Source: a virus
IMG/VR virus record: IMGVR_UViG_3300044959_000303
Coordinates: 43,129-107,128 of that record
Direction: 5' to 3' (one strand)
Length of the DNA: 64,000 nt
Under the pieces are notes generated by a model. It made no database searches. It worked only from the letters and a program-made list of their open reading frames with translations, and had not been told where the DNA came from. Shown here one piece after another: positions 8,229 to 17,047 of the stretch. The translations under genes and the position numbers were made by a program. How positions within the stretch are numbered: the stretch's first letter is position 1; each line of letters starts with the position of its first letter.

Positions 8229-10622
8229 ATGTTAAATCTTTCTCAACTGGACAGAATCAAAAAAGAATTGGAAAAATATCCAGAACTCGAAAAAGAATTT
8301 CTGGATATTCTCAAGGACTTGAGAAATTCGATTTCGAAAGATCGAAAAAATATGAGAAAAATTTCCGAAAACATGGAATTGTTCCTGAGAAATCAAGGCG
8401 AATTTTCTTCCGATATGAAAAAAACCATTGAAGATATAACATATCACATTCACAATGCTTTCATTTTTTCTCTGGATTATGCCGGTATGATAAACACCTA
8501 CGAAAAATTGAGAAAAAACATTCTGCAACTTTCCGAAAGTATCAATGAAAATTACAAATTGTTCAGAAACATCACGAAAGGTTTCGTTGGTGTAATTTCG
8601 AGAAATTCGAAATATTTCGCGGCTTTCATTGGTGCTGTCGATGGCATGGCAAAAGTCTATTCGAGATTTTTTCAGATCGGTTTCAGTTTTTCGAAATCTG
8701 TCGAAGATTTTGTTCTGTTGAGTTCCCGTTTGAGCATGACATTTTCTGAAATTATCGATGTTTTGCAGGAAAATTTCACGGTTACCAAAGGAATTGGCAT
8801 AAACGAACTGGCAAATTTCATTACGAATATTCGAAAATCACAAGACAATCTTGCAGTTTATGGTATCAATGCCGAAACTCTTTCCAGATTTGTCATAAGA
8901 TATTTTCAAACATTGGAATTGTTGAATACCGAAAACATGAAAATTACAGATGTCAGTGAAAAAAGAATTGTCGAACTTGTTCGACAAATGTCGAAATTCA
9001 GTACAATGACAAACGTCGATATGGAAGATTTGTTGTATTCCATTCGAAAAAGAATCGAAGATCCATTTGTGAGAATCGCCTATCGCATGATTCCGGAAGA
9101 ATCGGCGAGAAATCTCGATTTTCTGAGTACGAGATTTCCAGAGGTTGCAAATGCGATCATGGAATCTCTCTATCGAGGAAATCTGGCTTTTTCTCAGGAA
9201 TTCGATTTGTTGTTGAGAGCAAATCTTCTCGAAGTTGTACAGCAAGCGACAAATCAGGTCAGGGAAGGAACCTTCGAATCGACGAAATTCATTCGAATAT
9301 TGAGTTCGAAAGTGAATGAAATCGAAAATATCTCCGAAGATTTGATAAAAAGAGGAGAAATCGATCTGGGCAAAAGATTGTCGGATCTGGCGCTTCGTTT
9401 GAGAACCGTAAATTCGACAGTAGGAAATGTCACACAAACCACGAAAGGTGTCATTCCCGAAATGATCAAGATCATGGATTCTACGAAAGCTGAAATTATC
9501 GGAAATGCAGCCGAAACTTTCAAAAGCATGTTGGAACTTGTACAAAAAGAAGATTTGAATCGAAAAGCCGCGAACATTATCGAAAATTTCAATGAAATGA
9601 CAAAAATCGTGACGAATTTTTCTCCTTCGGTAATCGAAAATGCTGCAAAAACTTCTTTTTTCATTGTAAGCGAAGCGGCTGAAACAATATATTCGATAAT
9701 AAAGAAAATCGATGTTATCGATGCTCTGATTTCATCCGGTGTTGTTGCGGGGTCGATTTTTGCTATCAGAAAATTTGGAATTTCGAGTTTTCTCGAAATT
9801 GGTGCAACTTTGTTGCGTAATATCGAAAACATTGCCATCAAATTCATGAGCAGCATAAAAGTTCCACAGAGACTTATCGAATCTTCGGTAATGAACAATC
9901 TGTTTTCCGTTTTGAAAAGTACTTTTTCCATAATACAAACAATGACAAGATACGCAATTTCATCTTCATTGCTTTTATCGAAATATGTAATACCTTCGTT
10001 TATCGGAAAATCTGCAAGAATTGCAGGTGCGGGAATTCAATCCACGGCAAAAGCAGCAAAAGCAGCAGGAAGCACGGCTTTTTCAGCATCCAAAAGATTT
10101 CTGACAAAAACTCTTGGTGCACCTTTGGCAATTTTTCTCGAATCCATAGGAGCATCGGTAGAAATTTACGACTTGTACAATCGTTATCAGAATGGAGAAA
10201 TTTCAGAAGAAGAACTCAAAAAAAGAATTTCGATTGTCATAGGATCTTCCATTGGTGGAATTGGTGGTGCAACGGCAGGAGCAACAGCCGGTTCTCTCGT
10301 GTTTCCGGGAATTGGAACATTGGCAGGTGCCGGCATGGGATATTTTGCCGGAAGCTCGATTGGAGAAATAATTTCGGAAAAAATATATGAAAGTATTGCA
10401 ACAGAAAGCATAAAGGAAGAAATTTCGAAACAGGCTTTACCTTCGAATGAAATGTCGGATCATGTTCAGAGTATTCTGAAAGAAGCAGAGCAGATGAAAA
10501 AAATCGTTTCTTCTGAACTGGAAAACATGCAAAAGGAATTGAGTCAGACCGAAAGACTTCTGCTCGAAAAATTGAAAACCATAAATTCTTCGGAAACTGC
10601 AAGATCCTTGATGCCGGATTGA
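8229..10622 (+). CDS. Large virion structural protein with glycine-zipper segment (paralog of previous gene)
   Basis: 797 residues, predominantly helical, paralogous to the upstream 704-residue protein (LDRIKKELEKYPE start; central AVYGINAETLSRF block). Several hydrophobic stretches occur around residues 100-150 and 480-620. Near residues 671-715 is a striking Gly/Ala-rich run (GSSIGGIGGATAGATAG, then GTLAGAGMGYFAG) resembling glycine-zipper membrane inserts, followed by a C-terminal coiled coil. Such segments occur in tape-measure and ejected proteins that insert in host membranes, so I infer a role in tail structure or DNA delivery. Possibly co-transcribed with the upstream gene. Confidence 0.55.
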   Translation: MLNLSQLDRIKKELEKYPELEKEFLDILKDLRNSISKDRKNMRKISENMELFLRNQGEFSSDMKKTIEDITYHIHNAFIFSLDYAGMINTYEKLRKNILQLSESINENYKLFRNITKGFVGVISRNSKYFAAFIGAVDGMAKVYSRFFQIGFSFSKSVEDFVLLSSRLSMTFSEIIDVLQENFTVTKGIGINELANFITNIRKSQDNLAVYGINAETLSRFVIRYFQTLELLNTENMKITDVSEKRIVELVRQMSKFSTMTNVDMEDLLYSIRKRIEDPFVRIAYRMIPEESARNLDFLSTRFPEVANAIMESLYRGNLAFSQEFDLLLRANLLEVVQQATNQVREGTFESTKFIRILSSKVNEIENISEDLIKRGEIDLGKRLSDLALRLRTVNSTVGNVTQTTKGVIPEMIKIMDSTKAEIIGNAAETFKSMLELVQKEDLNRKAANIIENFNEMTKIVTNFSPSVIENAAKTSFFIVSEAAETIYSIIKKIDVIDALISSGVVAGSIFAIRKFGISSFLEIGATLLRNIENIAIKFMSSIKVPQRLIESSVMNNLFSVLKSTFSIIQTMTRYAISSSLLLSKYVIPSFIGKSARIAGAGIQSTAKAAKAAGSTAFSASKRFLTKTLGAPLAIFLESIGASVEIYDLYNRYQNGEISEEELKKRISIVIGSSIGGIGGATAGATAGSLVFPGIGTLAGAGMGYFAGSSIGEIISEKIYESIATESIKEEISKQALPSNEMSDHVQSILKEAEQMKKIVSSELENMQKELSQTERLLLEKLKTINSSETARSLMPD

Positions 10623-10689
10623 AATTGACAATTTTCGTGCAAATTCGAATTATTCGAAAAAAAAGTTCGAAAACTGTCGAAAGTCGAAA

Positions 10690-10696
10690 ATAAATA
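10690..10696 (+). promoter_or_regulatory. Late promoter box before the portal gene
   Basis: ATAAATA, 28 nt before the gp20 ATG. A TTGACA-N17-AATTAT arrangement at 10625-10653 could add a weaker sigma-70-type start. Confidence 0.55.
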
Positions 10697-10723
10697 TTTT
10701 TCGATAACAGGAAAAAAGGTTCC

Positions 10724-12415
10724 ATGGTAAAATACAGAAAAAAAATTCAAGGAAATTACATTCAACAGGCAAAAAATTTTTCACGGACAAATTTTTTGAA
10801 TGCAAGCAATGATCTTGGTTTCAAATGGCAGAGTTATCTGCCTCTCATATATGCCGGACAACCTAAAAGAAGAGAAAGATACAATCAATACGATATAATG
10901 GATGCCGATCCGGAAATCAATGCTTCTCTCGATATCATTGCCGAATTCTGTACACAAACAGATCAACCGAACAATTTGCCATTTCGTATAAACACTTTCG
11001 AGTCCATGTCGGACACCGAAATGGAAATTATCAGAAGAAATTTGATAAAATGGACCAGAATCAACGAATTCGAAAGAAGATTGTTCAATATTTTTCGAAA
11101 TACCATAAAATATGGCGACCAGATATTCATAAAACATCCGAAAACCAAAAAATGGTTATGGATAGATCCGGCAAGAGTAGCATCGATAATTGTCAATTCG
11201 GCAAAAGGAAAAAAGCCCGAGTTTTATGTTGTCGAAGGGCTCGATGTAAATCTCGAAACTCTTGTAGCAACAACTCCTCCGCCTGCATATCAGCAGACGA
11301 CCGGCCTGGTGGCAAGATCTCCCGGTCCGGTAACTTACTCTTATCCCAGAATGGATTCGACATTGGGAAGATATACTGCACAAGCTACGCAACCAGCATT
11401 TATTGCAGCAGAAAACATCGTTCATATTTCATTGTCGGATGGCATGGACAACAATTGGCCTTTTGGCAATTCCATTCTCGAATCAGTGTACAAAGTTTTC
11501 AAACAGAAGGAACTTCTGGAAGACTCGATAATAATATATCGTGTACAAAGAGCACCGGAAAGAAGAGTTTTCTATATCGATGTCGGTGATATGTCACCGG
11601 CAATGGCAAATCAATATATCAATCGAATCAAAAATCAGATACATCAGAGAAGAATTCCTACCTTCAATGGTGGTGGTGAAAGTGTAATGTCAACGGCTTA
11701 CAATCCATTGTCGATACTCGAAGATTACTTTTTCGCACAAAGTGCAGACGGTAGAGGATCCAAGGTCGAAGTTCTTCCGGGCGGAGATCAACTTGGACAA
11801 ATCGACGATCTGATCTATTTCGACAGAAAATTGAGAAGAGGATTGAGAATTCCAAACGCCTATCTTCCCGGATCGACAGAAGAAGGCGGATCTTATAGTG
11901 ATGGCAAAGTCGGAACAGCATTCATACAGGAATTTCGTTTCAACAAATACTGTATGAGATTACAACAGGCAATAATTCAAAAATTCGATGAGGAATTCAA
12001 AAACTATATGAAAAGTTCCGGTGTAGAATTGAATTTCGATTCTTTTGAAATTCAATTTCACGAACCACAGAATTTCTCTCGTTATCGTCAAATTGAAATC
12101 GATAGTGCACAAGCTTCCGTGTTTACGTCACTTGCAGATATTCCGTATTTGAGCAAGAGATTTCTTATGAAAAGATTTCTGAATCTTTCCGATGAAGAAA
12201 TTTTCGAAAACGAGAGACTTTGGGAAGAAGAAAATGAAATCAAGGATGAAGATGATATCGACGATTTGAATGTGAATTTGCCGGACGTAGGTATACATTC
12301 GACAGATATGAATTATTCTGACAATCTGGAAACAGAAGAACCGGAAGAAGACGTAGAAGAAGTTCCCGAAGAAGAAAAAGTCGAAGAAGAAATAAAAAGT
12401 TCTTTTGAAAAATGA
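10724..12415 (+). CDS. 20: Portal vertex protein gp20
   Basis: 563-residue portal of the T4 family. Diagnostic blocks in order: LPLIYAGQPKRRERYNQYD near the N-terminus, DADPEINASLDIIAEF, IFIKHPKTKKWLWIDPARV, the DYFFAQSADGRGSKVE block, LPGGDQLGQIDDL, then FDRKLRRGLRIPNAYL and the adjacent RFNKYCMRLQ. The C-terminal 80 residues are very acidic (many E/D), a tail facing the prohead core. It forms the dodecameric ring through which DNA is packaged. An ATAAATA box at 10690-10696 lies 28 nt before the start, fitting late expression. Length close to T4 gp20. Confidence 0.97.
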   Translation: MVKYRKKIQGNYIQQAKNFSRTNFLNASNDLGFKWQSYLPLIYAGQPKRRERYNQYDIMDADPEINASLDIIAEFCTQTDQPNNLPFRINTFESMSDTEMEIIRRNLIKWTRINEFERRLFNIFRNTIKYGDQIFIKHPKTKKWLWIDPARVASIIVNSAKGKKPEFYVVEGLDVNLETLVATTPPPAYQQTTGLVARSPGPVTYSYPRMDSTLGRYTAQATQPAFIAAENIVHISLSDGMDNNWPFGNSILESVYKVFKQKELLEDSIIIYRVQRAPERRVFYIDVGDMSPAMANQYINRIKNQIHQRRIPTFNGGGESVMSTAYNPLSILEDYFFAQSADGRGSKVEVLPGGDQLGQIDDLIYFDRKLRRGLRIPNAYLPGSTEEGGSYSDGKVGTAFIQEFRFNKYCMRLQQAIIQKFDEEFKNYMKSSGVELNFDSFEIQFHEPQNFSRYRQIEIDSAQASVFTSLADIPYLSKRFLMKRFLNLSDEEIFENERLWEEENEIKDEDDIDDLNVNLPDVGIHSTDMNYSDNLETEEPEEDVEEVPEEEKVEEEIKSSFEK

Positions 12416-12571
12416 ACATGACAAAAAAACATTTCAATTGAATTCGACGAGTTCATGATTCGATTCGAAAAACAATAATTTTGTCATTTACGAAAATGTC
12501 TGTAATGTAATTTCTTTCGTAATTCGATCTGAAAAGTTTTCTCATGACAAATTCGGCAAAAAACAGAGACG

Positions 12572-12578
12572 ATAAATA
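12572..12578 (+). promoter_or_regulatory. Late promoter box before the gp68-like gene
   Basis: ATAAATA, 32 nt before the ATG at 12610; would also transcribe the lipase. Confidence 0.55.
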
Positions 12579-12609
12579 ATAATACAATGATTTCAAAGGA
12601 TTTTTTTCA

Positions 12610-12807
12610 ATGAAAAACAAAAAGAATCTGAATGAATCTTTTTTCGATTTCAATATCGACATAAACTCGTCGAAATATTATTCGAATTTGACTTTGAGAA
12701 AAATAAACCGTTTGAGAAAAATTTCAATACTCAAAAAAGTCGAATTCAAGAAAAGAAGTAAACTTTTGAGAAAAATGTACGGCAAAGAGAGCGAAAATGC
12801 CTTATGA
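12610..12807 (+). CDS. Small basic prohead core protein, gp68-like (tentative)
   Basis: 65 residues, strongly basic, with TLRKINRLRKISILKKVEFKKRSKLLRKMYG: repeated Leu/Arg/Lys heptad-like spacing. T4-like phages encode small basic prohead core proteins directly after the portal gene, and the position and K/R/L pattern fit that role. AAAGGA precedes the ATG. The last 11 nt overlap the lipase gene. The assignment rests on synteny and composition, not on a diagnostic motif. Confidence 0.5.
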   Translation: MKNKKNLNESFFDFNIDINSSKYYSNLTLRKINRLRKISILKKVEFKKRSKLLRKMYGKESENAL

Positions 12808-13663
12808 TACACTTGAAATTTCGAACAACAACATATCGATACTCAATTATGATCTGATTTACATATGTTCTGCTTTATGTCTTCTTTCGTACAAAGAAAA
12901 GAAGAACATGGAAGAAATAGAAGAAAAATTGAAAGAATTCGACGTGAAATTGTTGAAAATAATCGATAGAAAATCTTCGGAAGCATTCATTTTCGAAAAC
13001 AAAGATTATTATTTTCTGATTTTCACCGGAACAGAACTGAATGAAATCAATGACATATTGGCAGATTTGAAATTCGATTTCGTGAAAACGAAAGAAGGAA
13101 GAATTCATCGAGGAATTTACAAATACTATTCTTTATTGTCTTTTTCGATTTTGAAATATATGTTGAAACTACTGAAAGAAAACAGAAAACCGGTTGTGAT
13201 TGGTGGTCATAGTCTGGGGGGAGCCATGGCAGTTCTTGCTGCCATCGAAATTTCGAAAATTGCAGATTGTTATGTTGTCACTTTCGGGCAACCAAAACTT
13301 GGAGATTTGAGATTTGCCGAATATTATGAACAGAAATTGAATTATATCAGAATAGTAATAGATCGGGACATGATTCCAAAATTGCCTCCTTCTCTTTTTG
13401 GTTATTGTCATTTCGGTTTCAAGATGATTCTCGACACGAGAGAAGATTTGATGAATAAACATTTTCACAACTGTGTTGTCAATCTGAAAAATGATTTTTT
13501 GAATTTGATGATGTTTTTTTTATTCAATCTGAAATATTTCATGAAAAATTTGTTTTTCGACAAATTTCTTTTTCTGAAAAATCACAAAATGTCTTCTTAT
13601 CATTATTTCATCAAAAAGATGCAAAATCTTTTTCTGGTAATAAGAAAAAGTGATCTGGAGTAA
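12797..13663 (+). CDS. Class-3 (alpha/beta-hydrolase) lipase
   Basis: 288-residue fungal-lipase-like (lipase class 3) hydrolase. The oxyanion-hole strand FTGTE is followed by IHRGIYKYY, then the nucleophile elbow GHSLGG with Ser139, the FGQPKLGD block, an acid-containing RIVIDRDMIPKLPP loop (Asp189 or Asp191) and a candidate catalytic His269 (SSYHYF). All three triad elements are therefore present. No signal peptide; a hydrophobic stretch (residues ~230-260) could favour membrane association. It overlaps the upstream head gene by 11 nt, so it is expressed with the late head operon. A phospholipase acting in lysis, virion or membrane remodelling is plausible. T4 has nothing similar at this locus. 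Confidence 0.85.
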   Translation: MPYDTLEISNNNISILNYDLIYICSALCLLSYKEKKNMEEIEEKLKEFDVKLLKIIDRKSSEAFIFENKDYYFLIFTGTELNEINDILADLKFDFVKTKEGRIHRGIYKYYSLLSFSILKYMLKLLKENRKPVVIGGHSLGGAMAVLAAIEISKIADCYVVTFGQPKLGDLRFAEYYEQKLNYIRIVIDRDMIPKLPPSLFGYCHFGFKMILDTREDLMNKHFHNCVVNLKNDFLNLMMFFLFNLKYFMKNLFFDKFLFLKNHKMSSYHYFIKKMQNLFLVIRKSDLE

Positions 13664-13738
13664 AATAAAAGTACAAGAACATTATTATTTTTGAAAAAAT
13701 AAGTAAAAAATATACTTTTTTTGACGAAAAACATTAAA

Positions 13739-13746
13739 TATAAATG
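13739..13746 (+). promoter_or_regulatory. Late promoter box before the gp67-like gene
   Basis: TATAAATG, one base from the T4 late consensus, 32 nt before the ATG at 13778; would drive gp67-21-22-23. Confidence 0.6.
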
Positions 13747-13777
13747 TATAAAACCATATTCACTAGCGGAGTAAAAA

Positions 13778-14860
13778 ATGAGTAAAAGCAAATTAGAAAC
13801 AATCATGAATCTTTTAGCTGAAGGCAGGGAAGACGAAGCATCCACCATACTACACGAGTGGATAGTTGAAAAAAGCAGGGAAATTCACAAAAAATTGATC
13901 GAAGAAGACGAATCGATGGAAGAACATGATTATGATGATATCGATGAAAAAATCGAAAATCTCAGAGCTGAGATGCACGATGAAATAGAAAAATTGAAAG
14001 ATGAGTTGGAAGATATTCTTGCAAAAGATCATGATGAAGAAATGAATTCCGAAGAAGGAGAAGAAGTTGAAGGCGAAGAAGTTGAAGGCGAAGAAGATTA
14101 TTCTGATGTCGACGATATTGCAGACAAAATGACTTCCGATGATGAAGAAATGAATTCCGAAGAAGGCGAAGAAGGCGAAGAAGGCGAAGAAGTTGAAGAC
14201 GAAGAAGATTATTCTGATGTCGACGATATTGCAGACAAAATGACTTCCGATGATGAAGGAATGGATTCCGAAGAAGATGAACGTGAAGAAGATGAACGTG
14301 AAGAAGATAAAGAAGATGAAAAACGTAATATGGTGGAACGTGTTCACAAACATGAAAAAGAAATGAAAAATATCGAAGAAACAACAAAAAAACCTGAAGA
14401 AGACGAAATCGACGAACTTTTGAAAACGATAGAAAAAGAATTGAATGAAAAAGATGACGATGAAAGTGAAGTCGATACTTCATCTCTTACTCCGGAAGAA
14501 ATGGAAAAATTCCTGAAAGAATTGAATATTTCCGAACTGGAGGAAGCTTATGAAATGTTGAATGTAAATTTTCATCCAACCGAGGGTGAAGTTGGAAGCG
14601 GAAAAAAGAATGCCGTTGGAAATACACAAAGTCCTCTTCCTCATATGAGTGCCGATGAAAGATTGAATGTATCGAATCGTGGAATTCGGTACAAACAATC
14701 TTCTCACGTTGGTTTCAACAGAGAACCTGCACCAAAAGCAGAGATTTTCAGTCAGGCGAAGAAATCGAAAAGTGTAGTCAAAAGTGCCTCTGAATTTTAC
14801 AGTCCGACAAAAGGCAATTCAGATGCCATTTTGACAAAAGATTATTCTGACGAAAAATAA
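13778..14860 (+). CDS. 67: Prohead core protein, gp67-like, with long acidic repeat region
   Basis: 360 residues. The N-terminus (LETIMNLLAEGREDEASTILHEW) resembles the helical start of T4 gp67-type core proteins, followed as in gp67 by an extremely acidic region (residues ~75-200) built from E/D runs and a duplicated DYSDVDDIADKMTSDDE block. A helical middle and a polar C-terminal ~90 residues (NRGIRYKQSSHVGFN) make it much longer than the 80-residue T4 protein. A TATAAATG late-promoter-like box lies 32 nt upstream. It sits just before protease gp21 and scaffold gp22, the expected place, and is probably cleaved by gp21 during head maturation. Confidence 0.6.
   Translation: MSKSKLETIMNLLAEGREDEASTILHEWIVEKSREIHKKLIEEDESMEEHDYDDIDEKIENLRAEMHDEIEKLKDELEDILAKDHDEEMNSEEGEEVEGEEVEGEEDYSDVDDIADKMTSDDEEMNSEEGEEGEEGEEVEDEEDYSDVDDIADKMTSDDEGMDSEEDEREEDEREEDKEDEKRNMVERVHKHEKEMKNIEETTKKPEEDEIDELLKTIEKELNEKDDDESEVDTSSLTPEEMEKFLKELNISELEEAYEMLNVNFHPTEGEVGSGKKNAVGNTQSPLPHMSADERLNVSNRGIRYKQSSHVGFNREPAPKAEIFSQAKKSKSVVKSASEFYSPTKGNSDAILTKDYSDEK
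14089..14275 (+). repeat. Duplicated ~75-bp block in the acidic core protein gene
   Basis: The sequence encoding DYSDVDDIADKMTSDDE occurs twice (about 14089-14164 and 14200-14275) with few changes, separated by GGCGAAGAA-type triplet-rich sequence; a recent in-frame duplication. Confidence 0.8.
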
Positions 14861-14880
14861 TAAAGTAAAAAATAACAAAA

Positions 14881-14908
14881 GAGTGTCGGGGAAATTTCCC
14901 CGACACTC
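14881..14908 (+). promoter_or_regulatory. Perfect 28-bp palindrome in the leader of gp21
   Basis: GAGTGTCGGGGAAA and TTTCCCCGACACTC are perfectly complementary with no spacer, followed by a second small stem CCCT-GAAA-AGGG (14911-14922) that touches the AAAGGAG of gp21. There is no T-run, so it is not a standard terminator. An RNA processing site or translational control of the protease is possible. Confidence 0.6.
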
Positions 14909-14936
14909 GGCCCTGAAAAGGGAAAGGAGTTGAATT

Positions 14937-15587
14937 ATGAACAATATGATACTTACAGAAAGAATCAATTGGAACGATGCCAGAATACAAATTGAAAACA
15001 CAGATGAAAATGGTAAGAAAAATCTTTTTCTGAAAGGAATTTGCATACAGGGAGATGTCAAAAATCACAATGGCAGAATATATCCTTCCGAAGAAATAAG
15101 AAAAGCAGTCAAACAGATCAACGATCTGGTTTCTCGTGGTGAATCGGTTTTCGGAGAAGCAGATCATCCTGACACATTGAATATAAATCTCGACAGAATT
15201 TCACATATGGTTGTCGAAATGTGGATGGATGGTTCCAACGGTTGCGGAAAACTGAAAATTATCGATACACCTATGGGAAATATAGTGAAAGCAATAATAA
15301 GTAGCGGTGGAAAACTTGGTGTTTCCTCACGAGGAAGTGGCAACGTCGATTCATATACCGGAAGAGTAAGCGATTTCGAGATAGTCACGATAGATATCGT
15401 TGCCAGACCAAGTGCTCCAGATGCTTTTCCGACCCCTGTATATGAAAGAAGAATCATAGATTTGTTGAATTCCAGAAGAGGAAATATCATCGAAGATTTG
15501 TCTTTCAACTACGAGAAAGATAAAAGAGCCAAAGAATTATTGAAAAAAGAGATAAAAAATTGGTTATCGAAAATTATCGATAAATAA
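14937..15587 (+). CDS. 21: Prohead core maturation protease gp21
   Basis: 216-residue serine protease of the herpesvirus-assemblin-like phage family. The motif EADHPD carries catalytic His77, and GVSSRG carries the catalytic Ser (130 or 131). The surrounding KGICIQGDVKNHNGRIYP and IVARPSAPDAFP blocks are typical of gp21. It processes scaffold, core and capsid proteins in the prohead. AAAGGAG at good spacing defines the start, and a long perfect palindrome sits immediately upstream (14881-14908). Length matches T4 gp21. Confidence 0.95.
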   Translation: MNNMILTERINWNDARIQIENTDENGKKNLFLKGICIQGDVKNHNGRIYPSEEIRKAVKQINDLVSRGESVFGEADHPDTLNINLDRISHMVVEMWMDGSNGCGKLKIIDTPMGNIVKAIISSGGKLGVSSRGSGNVDSYTGRVSDFEIVTIDIVARPSAPDAFPTPVYERRIIDLLNSRRGNIIEDLSFNYEKDKRAKELLKKEIKNWLSKIIDK

Positions 15588-15628
15588 AGGTAAAGCAAAG
15601 GTAAAGCAAAGGTAATGCAAAGGCAAAG
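15586..15628 (+). repeat. Four ~11-bp repeats between gp21 and gp22
   Basis: AAAGGTAAAGC twice, then AAAGGTAATGC and AAAGGCAAAG, directly after the gp21 stop. Each contains AAAGG, a partial ribosome-binding sequence. Confidence 0.7.
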
Positions 15629-15667
15629 TAAATGCGGTATCAAAAATGAATACAAGGAGATAATAAT

Positions 15668-17014
15668 ATGAGTGATTTGAAATCATTATTAGAAAATACC
15701 GCGCTGAAGGGTATAGACAAAAATCTTCAAGATGCCCTGTTAGAAGCGTGGGAAGAAACAAAAAGAGAAGCAGAAGAAAAAGTAAGAAAGGAACTTGTCG
15801 AAAGATACGAGCACGATAAAGCACAACTCATAGAAACAATGGACAAGTTCTTTTCACAAGCTCTTGAGAAAGAAGTAGCAACTTTCGAAAATACAAAGAA
15901 ACAATTGAAAGAAGATTACAAGAATACAATTTTGGAACTTTCGAGAAAAGTCGACGAAGCAAAATCATTTGTTCGGGAAACTCTTCGAAAAGAGATCGAC
16001 GAACTGAAAAAAGAAAAAGAAAATCTTGCCAAAGAGAGAGTTCTTCTGCAAAAGAAAATAATGAATGCAAAGAAAGAAGTAAGGGAACAGTTCGACAGAA
16101 ATGTCGAAACATTGGAAAATTTTGTCAAAGAAAAACTTGCCAGGGAAATTGAAGAATTTGTCGAAGACAAGAAGAAATTGAAAGAACAATACGAAAACCT
16201 GAAAAGAAAAATGTATGAAAAAGAGAAGAAATTGAAAGAAGATCATTTCAGAAGAATTTCCACACTGGAGAAATTTGTAGTTGAAAATCTCGAAAAAGAA
16301 CTGAAAGAGTTTCAACGGGACAAAAAACTTCTCGAAAGAAGAAGAGTTGAACTCGAAGCTCATGCTGCCAGAAAACTTCATGAAACAAGAAAAATGTTCA
16401 TTGCCAAGGCAGCATCGGCTGTCGATAGAGTTGTGTCGGAACATGTCGAAAATGAATTGAGACAATTGAAAGAAGATTTGAAAGTTGCAAGAGAAAACAA
16501 TTTTGGTAGAAAAATCTTCGAAGCTTTCGCTCATGAGTATATGGCTTCCTATCTTTCGGAAGGAAGCAAAGTCAAAGAATTGACGAAAAATCTCGAAGAA
16601 ATGAACCGAAAGCTCGCCGAGGCTTACAATTCATTGAAAGAAAAAGAAAAGAAATCGAACATTCTTGAACATAAATTACAGAAACTTGAAGAATCTCTGA
16701 AAAGAGAGAAAACAATCAATCGATTGATTGCACCACTTTCTGTAAAACAGAAGAAAATCATGAGAAATCTTCTCGAAGAAGTCGAAACTTCGAGACTCGA
16801 AGAAGCTTTTTCGAGATATCTCGATACTGTTTTACAGGAAACTTCCGACAAAGATGAGAAAATTACCAGCAAAGCATTGTTCGAAAATTCTTTCGATGAA
16901 AGAAAGAATTTGATCACCGGTGACAAGGAAACATCTTTGTTGGAAGGAAACGAAACCAACGATTCGAATATAATCGAGGTAATTACACTCAAAAAACTAG
17001 CAGGTATCAACTGA
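15668..17014 (+). CDS. 22: Prohead core scaffold protein gp22
   Basis: 448 residues, almost entirely K/E-rich coiled coil from about residue 25 to 360, the hallmark of the gp22 scaffold that fills the prohead and is degraded by gp21. The region VKQKKIMRNLLEEVETSRLEE near the C-terminus fits conserved gp22 sequence. Located between protease and capsid genes as in T4, but longer than T4 gp22 (269 residues). An AAGGAG site precedes the ATG, and short tandem repeats lie in the leader. Confidence 0.9.
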   Translation: MSDLKSLLENTALKGIDKNLQDALLEAWEETKREAEEKVRKELVERYEHDKAQLIETMDKFFSQALEKEVATFENTKKQLKEDYKNTILELSRKVDEAKSFVRETLRKEIDELKKEKENLAKERVLLQKKIMNAKKEVREQFDRNVETLENFVKEKLAREIEEFVEDKKKLKEQYENLKRKMYEKEKKLKEDHFRRISTLEKFVVENLEKELKEFQRDKKLLERRRVELEAHAARKLHETRKMFIAKAASAVDRVVSEHVENELRQLKEDLKVARENNFGRKIFEAFAHEYMASYLSEGSKVKELTKNLEEMNRKLAEAYNSLKEKEKKSNILEHKLQKLEESLKREKTINRLIAPLSVKQKKIMRNLLEEVETSRLEEAFSRYLDTVLQETSDKDEKITSKALFENSFDERKNLITGDKETSLLEGNETNDSNIIEVITLKKLAGIN

Positions 17015-17047
17015 TTTCAGTTGAAAAAAAAGAAGGAGAACAATTAA

